This document shows, piece by piece, positions 36,456-46,974 of a stretch of 62,921 nt of DNA. The stretch lies in the NCBI GenBank assembly GCA_019639135.1, contig JAHBSL010000025.1, positions 1 through 62,921 of the forward strand, given 5' to 3'. The stretch's first letter is position 1, and each line of letters starts with the position of its first letter. The DNA is from Acidobacteriota bacterium (GTDB taxonomy: Bacteria; Acidobacteriota; Blastocatellia; Pyrinomonadales; Pyrinomonadaceae). The translations under genes were made by a program, and so were the position numbers. The notes beneath the pieces are model-generated. The model was not told the DNA's origin. It worked only from the letters and a program-made list of their open reading frames with translations, and made no database searches.

Positions 36456-39400
36456 GTGAAGATAAACGAAGAACAATTCGAAAACCATCTTCTCGGAATT
36501 CTCGCCGATCTCGGATACGTTTACGAGAACGGCTACGAGATCGCTCCGGATACGGACAGGGCGGAGCGGAAGGATTATCGGGAGGTTGTTCTTGTTGGGA
36601 GACTGCGGCGGAAACTCATTGATCTTAATCCGAATATTCCCCTCGGCGCGATAGAGGATGCGATCGCTCAGATAACCCGTCCGAACTTTCCTTCGCTGAT
36701 ACAGAACAACCGCGAGTTTCACCGGCAGCTTCGCGACGGCGTTAAGGTGCAGTTTCAGGAGGACGGAGAAACCAAGGCGGACTTTGTCAGGCTGTTCGAT
36801 TTTGAGAACGCGGACAATAACGAATTCCTTGCGGTCAACCAGTTCACCATTCGCGGCCCGAAAAGCACGAAGCGGCCCGACATCATCATTTTCGTCAACG
36901 GCCTGCCCATTGCCGTTCTCGAGCTAAAGAACCCGGCGGACGAAAACACGACCATCTACGATTCCTGGAAGCAGCTCCAGACCTATAAGGAAGAGATACC
37001 CGACCTATTTAACTACAACGAGCTGATGGTGATCGCCGATCTCCGTGAGGCACGCGTCGGCAGCCTGACGGCGGACTACGAACGCTTTGGGAAGTGGCGG
37101 ACCATCGACGGCGAAACGGTCGATCCGCTCGGGCCGAGCCGCGAAACCGAAACGCTCGTCCGCGGGCTCTTTCGCCGCGATCTGCTTTTGGATTACATAC
37201 GCGACTTTGTGCTCTTTGAAGAAGACCGGGCGATCATCAAAAAGATCGCCGCCTATCATCAGTTTCACCTGGTGCGAAAGGCATTTAGGAAGACACTGTC
37301 CGAAACCGCTCCCGACCAGGACGGAAAGATCGGCGTCGCCTGGCACACACAGGGCTCGGGCAAAAGCATCTCGATGGCCTTCTACGCCGGAAAAGTCATC
37401 ACCGCTCCGGAGATGCGGAACCCGACCATAATCGTCGTCACGGACCGCAACGACCTTGACGGCCAGCTTTTCGCAACGTTCTCAAACGCGAAAGAGCTGC
37501 TGCGGGAAACGCCGGTCCAGGCCGAGACCCGGCAGCAGCTTCGCGACTTTCTCCATAATCGGCCATCGGGCGGCGTCGTGTTCACGACGATTCAGAAGTT
37601 CAGCCTATTTGAGGAGGAGTCTCGCTATCCGGTGCTCTCGGACCGCTCGAATATAGTCGTCATTGCCGATGAGGCCCACCGCACGCAATACGGGCTGAAC
37701 GCCTCGCTCGACAGGAAGACCGGCGAGATCCGCTACGGATACGCGTATTACCTGCATCAGGCATTTCCGAAGGCTTCGTTCATTGCATTTACCGGCACCC
37801 CGATCTCGCTGCTCGATCGCGACACTCGCGGTGTCTTTGGCGATTACATCGACATCTACCACATGAAGCGGGCGGAAGAGGACGGAGCCGTAGTGCCGAT
37901 CTTCTACGAAAGCCGCCTCGCCAAGCTCGACCTAAAGGACGACCAAACCCCAACGATTGATGAACAAGTTGAAGAGCTAACCGAGGACGAAGAGGAAAGC
38001 GAGAAGGCCCGGATCGCCAGCCGCTGGGCCGCTCTTGAGAAAGTGGTCGGCGCCGAGCCTCGCTTAGCGCAGATTGCTGAAGACTTTATCCGGCACTTCG
38101 AGGATCGGCAGGCCGCAATGGCCAAGACCGGTGCCGGGAAAGGAAAGGCGATGTTCGTCTGCATGGGCCGGGATATCTGCGTGCGGCTTTACGACGAGAT
38201 CATCAAGCTGAAACCCGAATGGCACAACCCGGACCCGGCCAAGGGCGTTGCGAAGGTGATCATGACGGGCTCCTCAAGCGACAAGGCAGAGCTGCAGCCG
38301 CACATCTACCCTAAGCAGACGAAGAAGGAACTCGAAACGCGTTTCAAAGATCCCGAAGACGATTTTCAGGTAGCGATCGTTCGTGATATGTGGCTGACGG
38401 GCTTTGACGCTCCGAGCCTGCATACGATCTACATCGACAAGCCCATGCGCGGGCATTCGTTGATGCAGGCGATAGCCCGCGTGAACCGTGTATTCAAGCA
38501 AAAGCCCGGCGGGCTGGTCGTGGATTACATCGGGATAGGGCACGAACTAAAGGCGGCACTGGCGGAATATACGAGTGAAGGCGGCGAGGGTGACCTCTTC
38601 AGCGAGGCCGCAGAGAAGGCTTTACCGGCCGTTGTCGAGAACGTCGATCGGATCCGCGGTATGTTCCACGGATTCGATTATCAGGACTTCGAGACAGAGG
38701 CGATAACGCTGCTCCCGGATGCGGCCAATCACATCATCGGACTGGGCGAGGAACGGAAAAAAGTGTTTCTCGATTGTGTTGTAGCGCTGACAAAGGCCTT
38801 CGCTCTCTGCTGCACCCTGGACGAGGCGATGCGTTACCGGGAGGAGATCGCTTTCTTCCAGGCGGTCAAAGCATTCATCAACAAACCCGAGCTATCGCAA
38901 AAGAAGTTTACCGACCAGCAACGCGAACTCGCCCTAAGGCAGATAATGAGCAAGGCAGTTGTCTCCGACGAGGTGCTGGACATCTTCTCGGCGGTTGGCA
39001 TGGAGAAGCCGAACATCGGCATCTTGTCCGACGATTTTCTTGAAGAGGTTCGAATGATGCCGCAGCGAAATCTCGCGGTGGAACTGCTCGAACGCCTGCT
39101 GAAGAACGAAATCAAGTCACGGCTGAAAACGAACATTGTCCAGAGCAAGAAGTTTTCCGAATTGCTGGCTGCGACCATTGGCCGCTACCACAACCGGGCG
39201 ATCGAGACGATGCAGGTGATCGAAGAACTGGTCGCGATGGCAAAGGACTTTCAGGCAGCCGCGAACGAGGGCGAACGGCTTGGTCTAAGCCAGGAAGAAG
39301 TGGCCTTCTACGACGCACTTGCGGAGAATGAGGCATCCGTCCGCGAGCTCGGCGATGAGGTGCTGAAGAAGATCGCGGTTGAACTGACAGAGAAACTGCG

Positions 39401-39569
39401 GCGAAGCACGACCGTGGACTGGGCGGTGAGAGATACGGTCCGAGCGCGCCTGAGGATCATGGTTAAGCAGATCCTGCGAAGGTACAAGTACCCGCCTGAT
39501 CGGCAGGAAGCGGCTATCGACCTCGTACTTCAGCAGGCCGAAACACTATCAGAATCGTGGGTGTCGTAA
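36456..39569 (+). CDS. hsdR: Type I restriction endonuclease/translocase subunit HsdR
   Basis: 1037 aa, starting at GTG 3 bp after the ATPase gene. The N-terminal nuclease domain ([20 protein letters not shown]) holds the PD-ExK residues. The SF2 motor has Walker [19 protein letters not shown] in [19 protein letters not shown] and motif [12 protein letters not shown]. It translocates DNA and cleaves unmodified molecules. The protein is complete, so the whole system looks functional. Confidence 0.96.
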   Translation: MKINEEQFENHLLGILADLGYVYENGYEIAPDTDRAERKDYREVVLVGRLRRKLIDLNPNIPLGAIEDAIAQITRPNFPSLIQNNREFHRQLRDGVKVQFQEDGETKADFVRLFDFENADNNEFLAVNQFTIRGPKSTKRPDIIIFVNGLPIAVLELKNPADENTTIYDSWKQLQTYKEEIPDLFNYNELMVIADLREARVGSLTADYERFGKWRTIDGETVDPLGPSRETETLVRGLFRRDLLLDYIRDFVLFEEDRAIIKKIAAYHQFHLVRKAFRKTLSETAPDQDGKIGVAWHTQGSGKSISMAFYAGKVITAPEMRNPTIIVVTDRNDLDGQLFATFSNAKELLRETPVQAETRQQLRDFLHNRPSGGVVFTTIQKFSLFEEESRYPVLSDRSNIVVIADEAHRTQYGLNASLDRKTGEIRYGYAYYLHQAFPKASFIAFTGTPISLLDRDTRGVFGDYIDIYHMKRAEEDGAVVPIFYESRLAKLDLKDDQTPTIDEQVEELTEDEEESEKARIASRWAALEKVVGAEPRLAQIAEDFIRHFEDRQAAMAKTGAGKGKAMFVCMGRDICVRLYDEIIKLKPEWHNPDPAKGVAKVIMTGSSSDKAELQPHIYPKQTKKELETRFKDPEDDFQVAIVRDMWLTGFDAPSLHTIYIDKPMRGHSLMQAIARVNRVFKQKPGGLVVDYIGIGHELKAALAEYTSEGGEGDLFSEAAEKALPAVVENVDRIRGMFHGFDYQDFETEAITLLPDAANHIIGLGEERKKVFLDCVVALTKAFALCCTLDEAMRYREEIAFFQAVKAFINKPELSQKKFTDQQRELALRQIMSKAVVSDEVLDIFSAVGMEKPNIGILSDDFLEEVRMMPQRNLAVELLERLLKNEIKSRLKTNIVQSKKFSELLAATIGRYHNRAIETMQVIEELVAMAKDFQAAANEGERLGLSQEEVAFYDALAENEASVRELGDEVLKKIAVELTEKLRRSTTVDWAVRDTVRARLRIMVKQILRRYKYPPDRQEAAIDLVLQQAETLSESWVS

Positions 39570-39923
39570 CAACTTCGGGCGTCAGCTTGTCCGGCATCTC
39601 GTCGCCATCTGGTGTCGGTCACACGCCCTCTGAAGTAGAAACTGCTAGGGAATCTGTTGGAAGCAAGCATGCAGAAACGCATGAAAGTTGCTTCCCCAGT
39701 TTAAGCCGGAGCTTTTCTTTCCGTAGCCACCAACGCCAACAACCTTAGACAGGCCGCAATGCGTTTACCGGCTTACGGGCCAAACCCAGGCCGATAAAAA
39801 AAGTATTGACCCGGGCTTTTACTAAATGCTACCTTTTTTAACTCTTAACTTTTTTCTGCGTCCTCTCCGTAGAATGGCTTTACCTGCGAGTCCCTAAGCA
39901 GGCTTATATTGGAGATTTCCCAG
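39570..39923. other. 354-bp intergenic region ahead of the Rhs locus
   Basis: No gene recognised. The first 180 bp look like eroded sequence; the last 150 bp are AT-rich and contain the putative Rhs promoter. No tRNA-end repeat matching 25198-25274 was found here. Confidence 0.5.
39806..39835 (+). promoter_or_regulatory. Possible promoter of the full-length Rhs gene
   Basis: TTGACC at 39806-39811 and TACCTT at 39830-39835 with 18-bp spacing, in an AT-rich region about 90 bp upstream of the start codon. The -10 box is weak. Confidence 0.35.
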
Positions 39924-42900
39924 ATGTCGAGAACATTTGCTGCCCAACTTCGCCCCAGTACGCTACCCGTGTCTTTTGTCCGAAAGTCGGCCGCCGCCCT
40001 GCTTTTGATCGCCCTTTTATCTAACACGGTTCCTGTTTTCGCGGTGCCGGTCCTTTCGGGATCTTTCGGTTCCTCGGGGCAAAAGCGGATGACGCCCGTG
40101 CTTAACTTTGACAGGACGCCGGAGCCGTTCGTCATCGGCCAGAAGGCATCGCTCTCATTTTCCGAGCGGATTCTTGGCACCTTTACGGGGCTGTTCGTCG
40201 CGCTTCGCGGAAAGGCGGAAGAGATTCGCGGTCGTGTCGAGGACGCATCGGTGGTCGAATCCGGGAACGCCGAGATCTCCACACCTCCGCAACCGGCAGC
40301 GGTTGTCGATTTCGATTTTGACGGCGACGGAAAAGCCGATCCGGGACGCTGGAACTCGGCGGCTGCAAGCTACAGGATCAGGCAGAGCTCGAACGGCAGC
40401 TTCGTCGATCATCAGATAGGCTCGTCTTCGGCCAAGGCGGCCCCGGGCGACTTTGACGGCGATGGGAAGACAGATCCGGCCAGCTTCGACGCGGGCACAT
40501 GGACCATAAAACAAAGCTCGAACAGCCAGACGGTTACGTTCTCCTTCGGCCAATCCGGCGATATCCCAATGGCGGGAGACTTTGAAGGTGACGGTAAGGA
40601 TGATGCAGCGGTTTTCAGGCCGTCCAACAGCACCTGGTACGTCCGTGAAAGTTCGAGGACCAACACGGTAACGACCCAATTCGGACAAACGGGCGATGTA
40701 CCCGTGTCGGGCGATTTCGATGGTGACGGGAAGGCCGATGTCGCGGTTTACCGCCCCTCGACCGGCTACTGGTGGGTCCAACAAAGCAGAGACGGCCTGC
40801 TCTCGCTTCAATGGGGAGTTTCAACCGATGTCGCGGTACCGGCGGATTTTGATGGTGACGGCAAGACGGACCCGGCCGTTTTTCGGCCCTCAACCGGCAC
40901 CTGGTATGTGCTGAAAAGCATTGGGGGTTATGCGAACAACATCATCCAAGGGTGGGGAAACTATGCTGATCAGCCGGTCCCAGCCGATTACGACGGGGAT
41001 GGCAAAGCGGACTTCGCCGTTTGGCGGCCTTCAACCGGTGTTTGGCACATTCGCAAGAGCTACGACTCATCTACCGCGAACTACGGCGTAGGCGTTGCCG
41101 GCGATGTCGCGGTCGCCTCGGCCTATGTGAAGCAGGTCGGCGGGAGCCTGGCACCTTACGAGCTTGCAAAGGAACGCGTCAAGCCGCGAAACGCGACCGG
41201 AGGCACCGACCTCTACTCGCAGAATTTCGCATGGGGCCGTTCGCTGGTCGGGCTTTCCGGCCGGGCCGGACTCGATGTCGGCCTCGGTTTGAGCTACAAC
41301 TCGCTGGTCTGGACGAAGGAGAACAACACGCTCTATTTCGACACCAATGTTGACAACGTAAGTCCCGGATTCAGGCTCGGCTTCCCGACCATCGAGCCCG
41401 CTTATTTCGTCCCCGGCGGCATCGCGAGTGACCCATATTGGGCATACGTGATGGTCACGCCTTCGGGCGGCCGTGTCGAGTTCAAGCAGAACGGCGTCAC
41501 CAAGTATTTCGAGACGACGGACTCGTCGTATCTTCAGCTTGAGGCAGACGCCGCTCCCGACCCGAACATCCCGGTCGATGACATTAACCTCACCCTCCGC
41601 GGTACGGACGGTTCGGTGCTGAAGTTCGTCTGGGCGGGCGGGGCGTTCCGATGCAGCGAGATCAAGGACCGCAACGGCAACTACATCGAGATCGAACATG
41701 ATGAGCTTGGGCTTTTGAGGGCCATTACCGACACGCTCGGACGCGAGATCGACGTCAACTACGATTCCGAGCTTTTCCCGACATCGATCTCGCAGTCGTG
41801 GAAAACGAGCAACGGAACAGGGTCCGCGACGACCCACAACTGGGCCGAATTCGAGTACACGACCATTTACCCGAATACTGACTTCGCGAGCGGCCTCGCA
41901 GTCGCCGGACCTCCGAACGGCTGGCCGGTCAAGGTCCTTCATCGGGTCGTCTATCCGGATGACAGCTTTACAGTCTTTCATTACAACGACTACGCACAGG
42001 TATGGAAGGTCGAGAACTTTGCGGCCGACGATACTTTGCTGAACCATGTGCGAACGGATCTTCAAACACCGGCAGCAGATCAGACGGACGTTCCCCGCTT
42101 TACCGAAACGCGTTCGTGGGTCCAGAACTTCAATGGCGGCAATGAAACGAGGGTCGCCTTCACCAGAACCCCGAACAGCAGTTTCTCTCTTCCCGGGAGC
42201 ATCTCCGGCACCGGCGTTTTGATAGAGGCCGCGATGGACAACGATCCTTACGCCTCAGTAACAAAGACCTGGATCGGCGAAACCGGCTGGAAGGAAGGGC
42301 TTCCGCTTGCTTCCGAGGACCATGCGAAACCGGTCGAGGGCGGTACGGTCGCCCTCCAGCGTTGGTCATGGACCAATTGGACGCAGGACGATGTGAATGC
42401 GAGCGAGCAGATGAATCCCCGCGTTGTTGAAACGAGGATCGGCGACGACGCAAATACGAAGCGGACAACGGTCGAGTACCTTGAGTATGAGAATACGGAC
42501 ACGGCCATCTTCGGGCTGGTCAGCAAGGTAAAGGTCTATGACCACACGGGCACATACCCGATAAAAGAACAGCAGACCGACTACAACCTTTCGAGCACTT
42601 ATCTCGACCGGAGAATAATCGGGCTTCCCTCCAAGACGCAGACCTACGGCTGGAACGACCTCACGCAGACGCTCGAACTCGCGTCGGAACTGACCTACGC
42701 ATTCGACGGCGAGGACTTCAGCTTTGAGGCCAATCAGGTGATCTCGCCGATCCGGCATGACACGGCGAACTTCGGCTCGTCGTTCGTTGCCGGCCGCGGA
42801 AATCTGACCTCGGTGACGCGTCACGATGTGACCTCGCAGACGACGGCCGTCACCACCAAGACGCGATACGACATTGCCGGTTCGGTGGTCGCAAGGCTTG

Positions 42901-45900
42901 ATCCGCTGAACCGAAAGGTTCGCTTCGAGTATTCGGACGCCTTTAATGACGAAGTGAACCGAAATAGCTTTGCCTACCCAACCAAGGTTTACGACCCGGC
43001 GAACAATTTCTCAGAGGCGAAATACCGGTTCGATATCGGTGCCAACGTCTGGGCACGCTCTCCGGCCCCGGCAGGCCAGACGGTCGGCAAGACGACCGCG
43101 CGGCTGTTTGACAACATCGGACGGCTTGAGAAGGAGACGATCGTCAACTCCGGTGCCTATACCCGCTACTCTTACCCCACGAACGGCGTTCAGTCGCAGG
43201 TCTATACGACGATCGTCGATTCGAACAATAACAACACCGGCGACGCGGCCGACGAGGTTCTTAGCGAGACTTGGACCGACGGTGCCGGGCGGGTTCGGTT
43301 GAGCCGGGTTCCGCATACCTTTAGCGGCGGCTCGACGGCGACCTGGGCGGGGACGGTGACGGAATACGACATTCTCGGGCGGGTAAAGCGGCAGAGCGTG
43401 CCGACCGAGGTGGATGCGGACTTTGACCCGACCGGCGATGACCAGACCCGCGGCTGGCTCTGGACGCATCAGCGGTATGACTGGATGGGCCGCGTCGTGC
43501 GACGGATCGCGACCGACGGCGACCCGAACGCCCCTGAAAACGACTCCGACGTATTGATCAGCTACGCCGGCTGCGGCTGCGCCGGCGGCCTGGAAACGAC
43601 CATCCAGGGCGAGCTTGTGCCGAGGACGGACGGAACTTCAGGCAATGCTCGCCGAACGCAGAAGATCTACGAGGACATTCTTGGGCGGGCCTGGAAGACG
43701 GAAGCGATGCAATGGAACGGAACCTCCGTTTATGTTTCATCCGAAACCGCGTTCAACGAAAGAGATCAGGCACTGGAGGTTCAGAAGACAGATCACAGCG
43801 GCCAAAGTCCTGTAACCCAGACGACATACCTGACCTATGACGGCCACGGGCGGATGGCCTCGTCGCATCGGCCGGAGCAGCGGGACAGCAGCAACAATCT
43901 GAAATACACGACCTACAACTACAACGCCGATGACAGCATCTCATCAGTCGTGGATGCGAGGGGAGCGACAACGCACTACCAATACAACTCACGAGCTCTG
44001 CTCGAAGAGGTAAGCTGGTCCGTCCCCGCCGGATCGAATATCACCGTCCCCGCAACGGTCGAGTTCGAGTATGATGCTTTGGGAAATCGTATTCAGATGG
44101 TAGATGAAACCGGCACGTCAAACTACTCTTACGATCAGCTCTCGCGCATTAGCTCGGAGACGAAGCAGTTCACACAGATCGCATCCGATGTCGGAATGCC
44201 GAATCAGGTGACACTCTCTTACGAATATGGACTATCGGGGCTCAAAAAACTCACCTATCCTGGCGGCAAAGTGGTCGAGTATAACTATTTCCGGAACGGG
44301 CGTTTAAGCAGGGTTGATGGAGTTGGCTTTTCGGGAAACTACGGTCAGTCCGGCATAGCATATGACTATCAGTATCGAGCGTGGGGGGCACCGAAACAGA
44401 TCGTTCACCCAAACGGGAAAACGATCAGTTACACATTCAATGAACGGCTCCAAGCGGCGACCTTCGAGTTATCGGGCGTGACGACCAAGACCTACGATTA
44501 TCGAAACGATGGATTTGTCAGGTATGTTTCGGACACGGATGCAAGGCATGATCGAGCTTACGAATACGACCAAATTGGACGAACGATCTCGACTACATCA
44601 AACCACGAGGCTCGGGGGCAGACAGGGCCGGCCTCCGGTCTACCAATAAAATCGAATACCGGATTCAACGTGTTCGGTGATGTTGTGAGTTCGTCAATTC
44701 AAAGTTGGGGAGCATTTTGGAGCGACAGCGGAACGTATTCGAACAGTCGGAGAACCGACCCGATCTTACCCCCCTTTAACAATTCCCCGACTTGGGAATA
44801 CGATGCTGACGGACGTGTGACTGTGAACCGAACGGCTCGACACGGAAACTCAGCGTCCTATGTTGATACAACGACATACCTCGTTGATGCAGCAGGCCAC
44901 AAGGTCTTTGCCGAGACCGTGCCGGAAGGAATGGCCGAGGGGCTCGAAAAACTCTATGAGTTTGACGGTGATGGCAAGAATGTGATCCAGCGTGAGAATC
45001 ACCAAAGCTGGACACACGAAAGAACAAAGAGATATGAGGTTTGGTCATCGGTCATGAATAAGCCAGTGGCGGAGTATGCTCCGACGTGCACGACCAGCGA
45101 ATGCACTTTCTCCGAGCCGAAGCTGAACATATACGACACCAACGGCTCAGAGATCGCCGTCGGCCCTCATTTGCAATGGGAAACGCGGGCACCCACAAAT
45201 TCATCGGTGATCAATGTTTTCGATCACCCGCTCGGACAGCAAGTTAGGCGAATGGAACTTACTCCCTTCGCTTCAGAGATTTCGTTTGAACCGCCCGACG
45301 AACCTCAGCCTCCGGATGACCTCCCGCAAAGTAATCCGGAGATGGGAAGCATTGAGGCCGAGCACACAGCAATGTGCACCTTGAACGGTACGGACATCCT
45401 CTGCAATCAGATTTCCAACCTGTTGCGGAGCGGCGAGTGCGAGTACGCGTCCTGTTCGATCCGCGATAGCCACGGAGATTATATCTTTGCCCCACTTGGT
45501 CGGCATGGCCCCGATATTTCTTTCGGCCCGAATGAAACCATCGGCGACCCTTGCCGTGGCTTAGAAGGTAGTGGGCTTGAGGGCTGCATGCTGGCCGTCG
45601 CCACTCTCAGGGCCGAGAACAGAGCCAACCTCGATGAAGCCATTCATCAAAATGATCTCAACTCTCTCCTAAAAGAGATCGCAAACCCACAACAAACAAA
45701 AAGTTCAACACTTCCACAGCATAAGCCGTGGTTCATCGAAGGAGACTTTAAGGACTGGCAACGAACAACCATCCAAGATCAGGTGAAATCAATGTACTCC
45801 AACGAACAATGCACCAAAGCATTCGAGGCTGCCGGTCTTAAATCGGTCAACTCAATAATGAAAAGCGGCTCACTAATTATCTTTAACGCGGGGTTGTTGT

Positions 45901-46313
45901 CGAGTCCCACAAACGATGCTCAGTGGCAAGGCGATAACTACCTACGGGAAGGCTTTCGAAAATTGTTCCGCTTGAACCCTCAAGCGAACGGTGCCGCAGG
46001 AGTGGGACCACATTCTAATGGAAACTATTACGTTGCTCTTCAGAGTCTTGCATTTACCGGCTGGGACGATACTCCGATAAATGTCATTATTCACGAACTT
46101 ATGCATGTTGGTGGAGCCCTCCACGACATGTCCCCATATTCCGTGCACACCTATGACGTCAGAGGCGGACAATACAGCCCGGTCCGAGTCGTGAGAACCG
46201 GAACCACTCAACGAACACCTTCGCATGATTTGGAGCGGCTGAACTATCGAGATGGAGAATATGTCGGACTTTACGACAATATTATTAAGGCGTGTCAACC
46301 ATCAAGCCGATAG
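39924..46313 (+). CDS. Full-length secreted FG-GAP/Rhs polymorphic toxin with zincin-like tip (unit A)
   Basis: 2129 aa from the ATG at 39924 (ggag upstream). The signal peptide is SAAALLLIALLSNTVPVFA. About six FG-GAP/VCBS calcium repeats (DFDGDGKTDPAVFRPSTG type) span residues 128-370. An Rhs/YD-repeat shell follows to about residue 1800, including the cysteine motif YAGCGCAGG and many YDxxGR repeats. After DPLG-like sequence a C-x8-C motif (CTLNGTDILC, about residue 1817) leads to the tip, with NEQCTKAF, the metallopeptidase motif IIHELMHVGG (about residue 2057) and a final IIKAC. The tip is predicted to be a zinc metallopeptidase-like toxin encased by the Rhs shell. It is the only copy here with a signal peptide and complete N-terminus. 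Confidence 0.9.
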   Translation: MSRTFAAQLRPSTLPVSFVRKSAAALLLIALLSNTVPVFAVPVLSGSFGSSGQKRMTPVLNFDRTPEPFVIGQKASLSFSERILGTFTGLFVALRGKAEEIRGRVEDASVVESGNAEISTPPQPAAVVDFDFDGDGKADPGRWNSAAASYRIRQSSNGSFVDHQIGSSSAKAAPGDFDGDGKTDPASFDAGTWTIKQSSNSQTVTFSFGQSGDIPMAGDFEGDGKDDAAVFRPSNSTWYVRESSRTNTVTTQFGQTGDVPVSGDFDGDGKADVAVYRPSTGYWWVQQSRDGLLSLQWGVSTDVAVPADFDGDGKTDPAVFRPSTGTWYVLKSIGGYANNIIQGWGNYADQPVPADYDGDGKADFAVWRPSTGVWHIRKSYDSSTANYGVGVAGDVAVASAYVKQVGGSLAPYELAKERVKPRNATGGTDLYSQNFAWGRSLVGLSGRAGLDVGLGLSYNSLVWTKENNTLYFDTNVDNVSPGFRLGFPTIEPAYFVPGGIASDPYWAYVMVTPSGGRVEFKQNGVTKYFETTDSSYLQLEADAAPDPNIPVDDINLTLRGTDGSVLKFVWAGGAFRCSEIKDRNGNYIEIEHDELGLLRAITDTLGREIDVNYDSELFPTSISQSWKTSNGTGSATTHNWAEFEYTTIYPNTDFASGLAVAGPPNGWPVKVLHRVVYPDDSFTVFHYNDYAQVWKVENFAADDTLLNHVRTDLQTPAADQTDVPRFTETRSWVQNFNGGNETRVAFTRTPNSSFSLPGSISGTGVLIEAAMDNDPYASVTKTWIGETGWKEGLPLASEDHAKPVEGGTVALQRWSWTNWTQDDVNASEQMNPRVVETRIGDDANTKRTTVEYLEYENTDTAIFGLVSKVKVYDHTGTYPIKEQQTDYNLSSTYLDRRIIGLPSKTQTYGWNDLTQTLELASELTYAFDGEDFSFEANQVISPIRHDTANFGSSFVAGRGNLTSVTRHDVTSQTTAVTTKTRYDIAGSVVARLDPLNRKVRFEYSDAFNDEVNRNSFAYPTKVYDPANNFSEAKYRFDIGANVWARSPAPAGQTVGKTTARLFDNIGRLEKETIVNSGAYTRYSYPTNGVQSQVYTTIVDSNNNNTGDAADEVLSETWTDGAGRVRLSRVPHTFSGGSTATWAGTVTEYDILGRVKRQSVPTEVDADFDPTGDDQTRGWLWTHQRYDWMGRVVRRIATDGDPNAPENDSDVLISYAGCGCAGGLETTIQGELVPRTDGTSGNARRTQKIYEDILGRAWKTEAMQWNGTSVYVSSETAFNERDQALEVQKTDHSGQSPVTQTTYLTYDGHGRMASSHRPEQRDSSNNLKYTTYNYNADDSISSVVDARGATTHYQYNSRALLEEVSWSVPAGSNITVPATVEFEYDALGNRIQMVDETGTSNYSYDQLSRISSETKQFTQIASDVGMPNQVTLSYEYGLSGLKKLTYPGGKVVEYNYFRNGRLSRVDGVGFSGNYGQSGIAYDYQYRAWGAPKQIVHPNGKTISYTFNERLQAATFELSGVTTKTYDYRNDGFVRYVSDTDARHDRAYEYDQIGRTISTTSNHEARGQTGPASGLPIKSNTGFNVFGDVVSSSIQSWGAFWSDSGTYSNSRRTDPILPPFNNSPTWEYDADGRVTVNRTARHGNSASYVDTTTYLVDAAGHKVFAETVPEGMAEGLEKLYEFDGDGKNVIQRENHQSWTHERTKRYEVWSSVMNKPVAEYAPTCTTSECTFSEPKLNIYDTNGSEIAVGPHLQWETRAPTNSSVINVFDHPLGQQVRRMELTPFASEISFEPPDEPQPPDDLPQSNPEMGSIEAEHTAMCTLNGTDILCNQISNLLRSGECEYASCSIRDSHGDYIFAPLGRHGPDISFGPNETIGDPCRGLEGSGLEGCMLAVATLRAENRANLDEAIHQNDLNSLLKEIANPQQTKSSTLPQHKPWFIEGDFKDWQRTTIQDQVKSMYSNEQCTKAFEAAGLKSVNSIMKSGSLIIFNAGLLSSPTNDAQWQGDNYLREGFRKLFRLNPQANGAAGVGPHSNGNYYVALQSLAFTGWDDTPINVIIHELMHVGGALHDMSPYSVHTYDVRGGQYSPVRVVRTGTTQRTPSHDLERLNYRDGEYVGLYDNIIKACQPSSR
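43363..43613 (+). repeat. Rhs core block, reference copy (unit A)
   Basis: This stretch, beginning aatacgacattctcgggcgg and ending near catccagggcgag, recurs with about 90 percent or higher apparent identity in units B, F and G and marks the point where most headless fragments begin. Confidence 0.85.
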
Positions 46314-46404
46314 GCGAAAGGTTTAGTGACAGCAATTGGATATTGAAGTCGAGATTCCCAAAGATTGAAGTTTCTGGGAATCAACACAGTAAATCTCATC
46401 TCTT

Positions 46405-46974
46405 ATGAGTAAACAAGAATATTTGGTACGCGTTATGAAACCTATTTCGTTAAATCAGATTCTTCGCTGTTCGCTTTTTGTTATGGTAATGCTGTCGCTC
46501 ACGATTTCGGCCGGCCAGTTTATTTCGTACGAATCCTTCGACTGGGGCGCGGAAACCGAAAGGCAATTACATTCACAGACTGCCGAAGTGGATGACGGAA
46601 TTCTTTCCAGTTTGGAGAATACAGGTGATGGGGCTTATAGATATTTCGCAAAGCGTTACGGCCTCGCAGCCTTCTATATTCTGTTGTTCCTTATTCTTTC
46701 GCGATTTGTACAACTTTTTGATCAATCTGGTGCTTCGCGGAAATTCATTCGAATCTCGACGGTCGTTCCTTTACTACTTGCCGCACACCAGTTCTGGTGG
46801 ATCTTAGCCGAGAAAACTTTAAGATCAACCGAGTTCTATTGGCACCAGCCTTATGACAGCCTCGCACGAATGACTTTTCCTCTCGATGTATTTTGTATCT
46901 TCTTAATCTTAGTCTCCGCGCTCACGGTATTGATTGGCGAGGTCGTGAATATGCGAAAGCGTATTTCTCGATGA
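46405..46974 (+). CDS. Four-helix membrane protein, putative immunity protein for unit A
   Basis: 189 aa (an in-frame ATG at 46435 is an alternative). Four membrane helices are visible: LFVMVMLSLTISAGQF, LAAFYILLFLILSRFV, ISTVVPLLLAAHQFWWIL and FCIFLILVSALTVLIG. The segment AKRYGLAAFYILLFLILSRF matches ADKYAVISFLIIVIILSRRL in the protein at 52506, which follows a related toxin tip. Position directly after the toxin and this pairing suggest immunity; this is inference. Its TGA overlaps the ATG of headless unit B. Confidence 0.6.
   Translation: MSKQEYLVRVMKPISLNQILRCSLFVMVMLSLTISAGQFISYESFDWGAETERQLHSQTAEVDDGILSSLENTGDGAYRYFAKRYGLAAFYILLFLILSRFVQLFDQSGASRKFIRISTVVPLLLAAHQFWWILAEKTLRSTEFYWHQPYDSLARMTFPLDVFCIFLILVSALTVLIGEVVNMRKRISR

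Noticed and set aside
39570..39923. Second att copy of the tRNA-Arg 3' end marking the right border of the element
   Set aside because: No stretch resembling ggttcgaatcc or agccgggacc was found there by eye.
46893..46970. Upstream extension of unit B to the ATG at 46893
   Set aside because: This part is the out-of-frame reading of the membrane protein gene and has no Rhs similarity.
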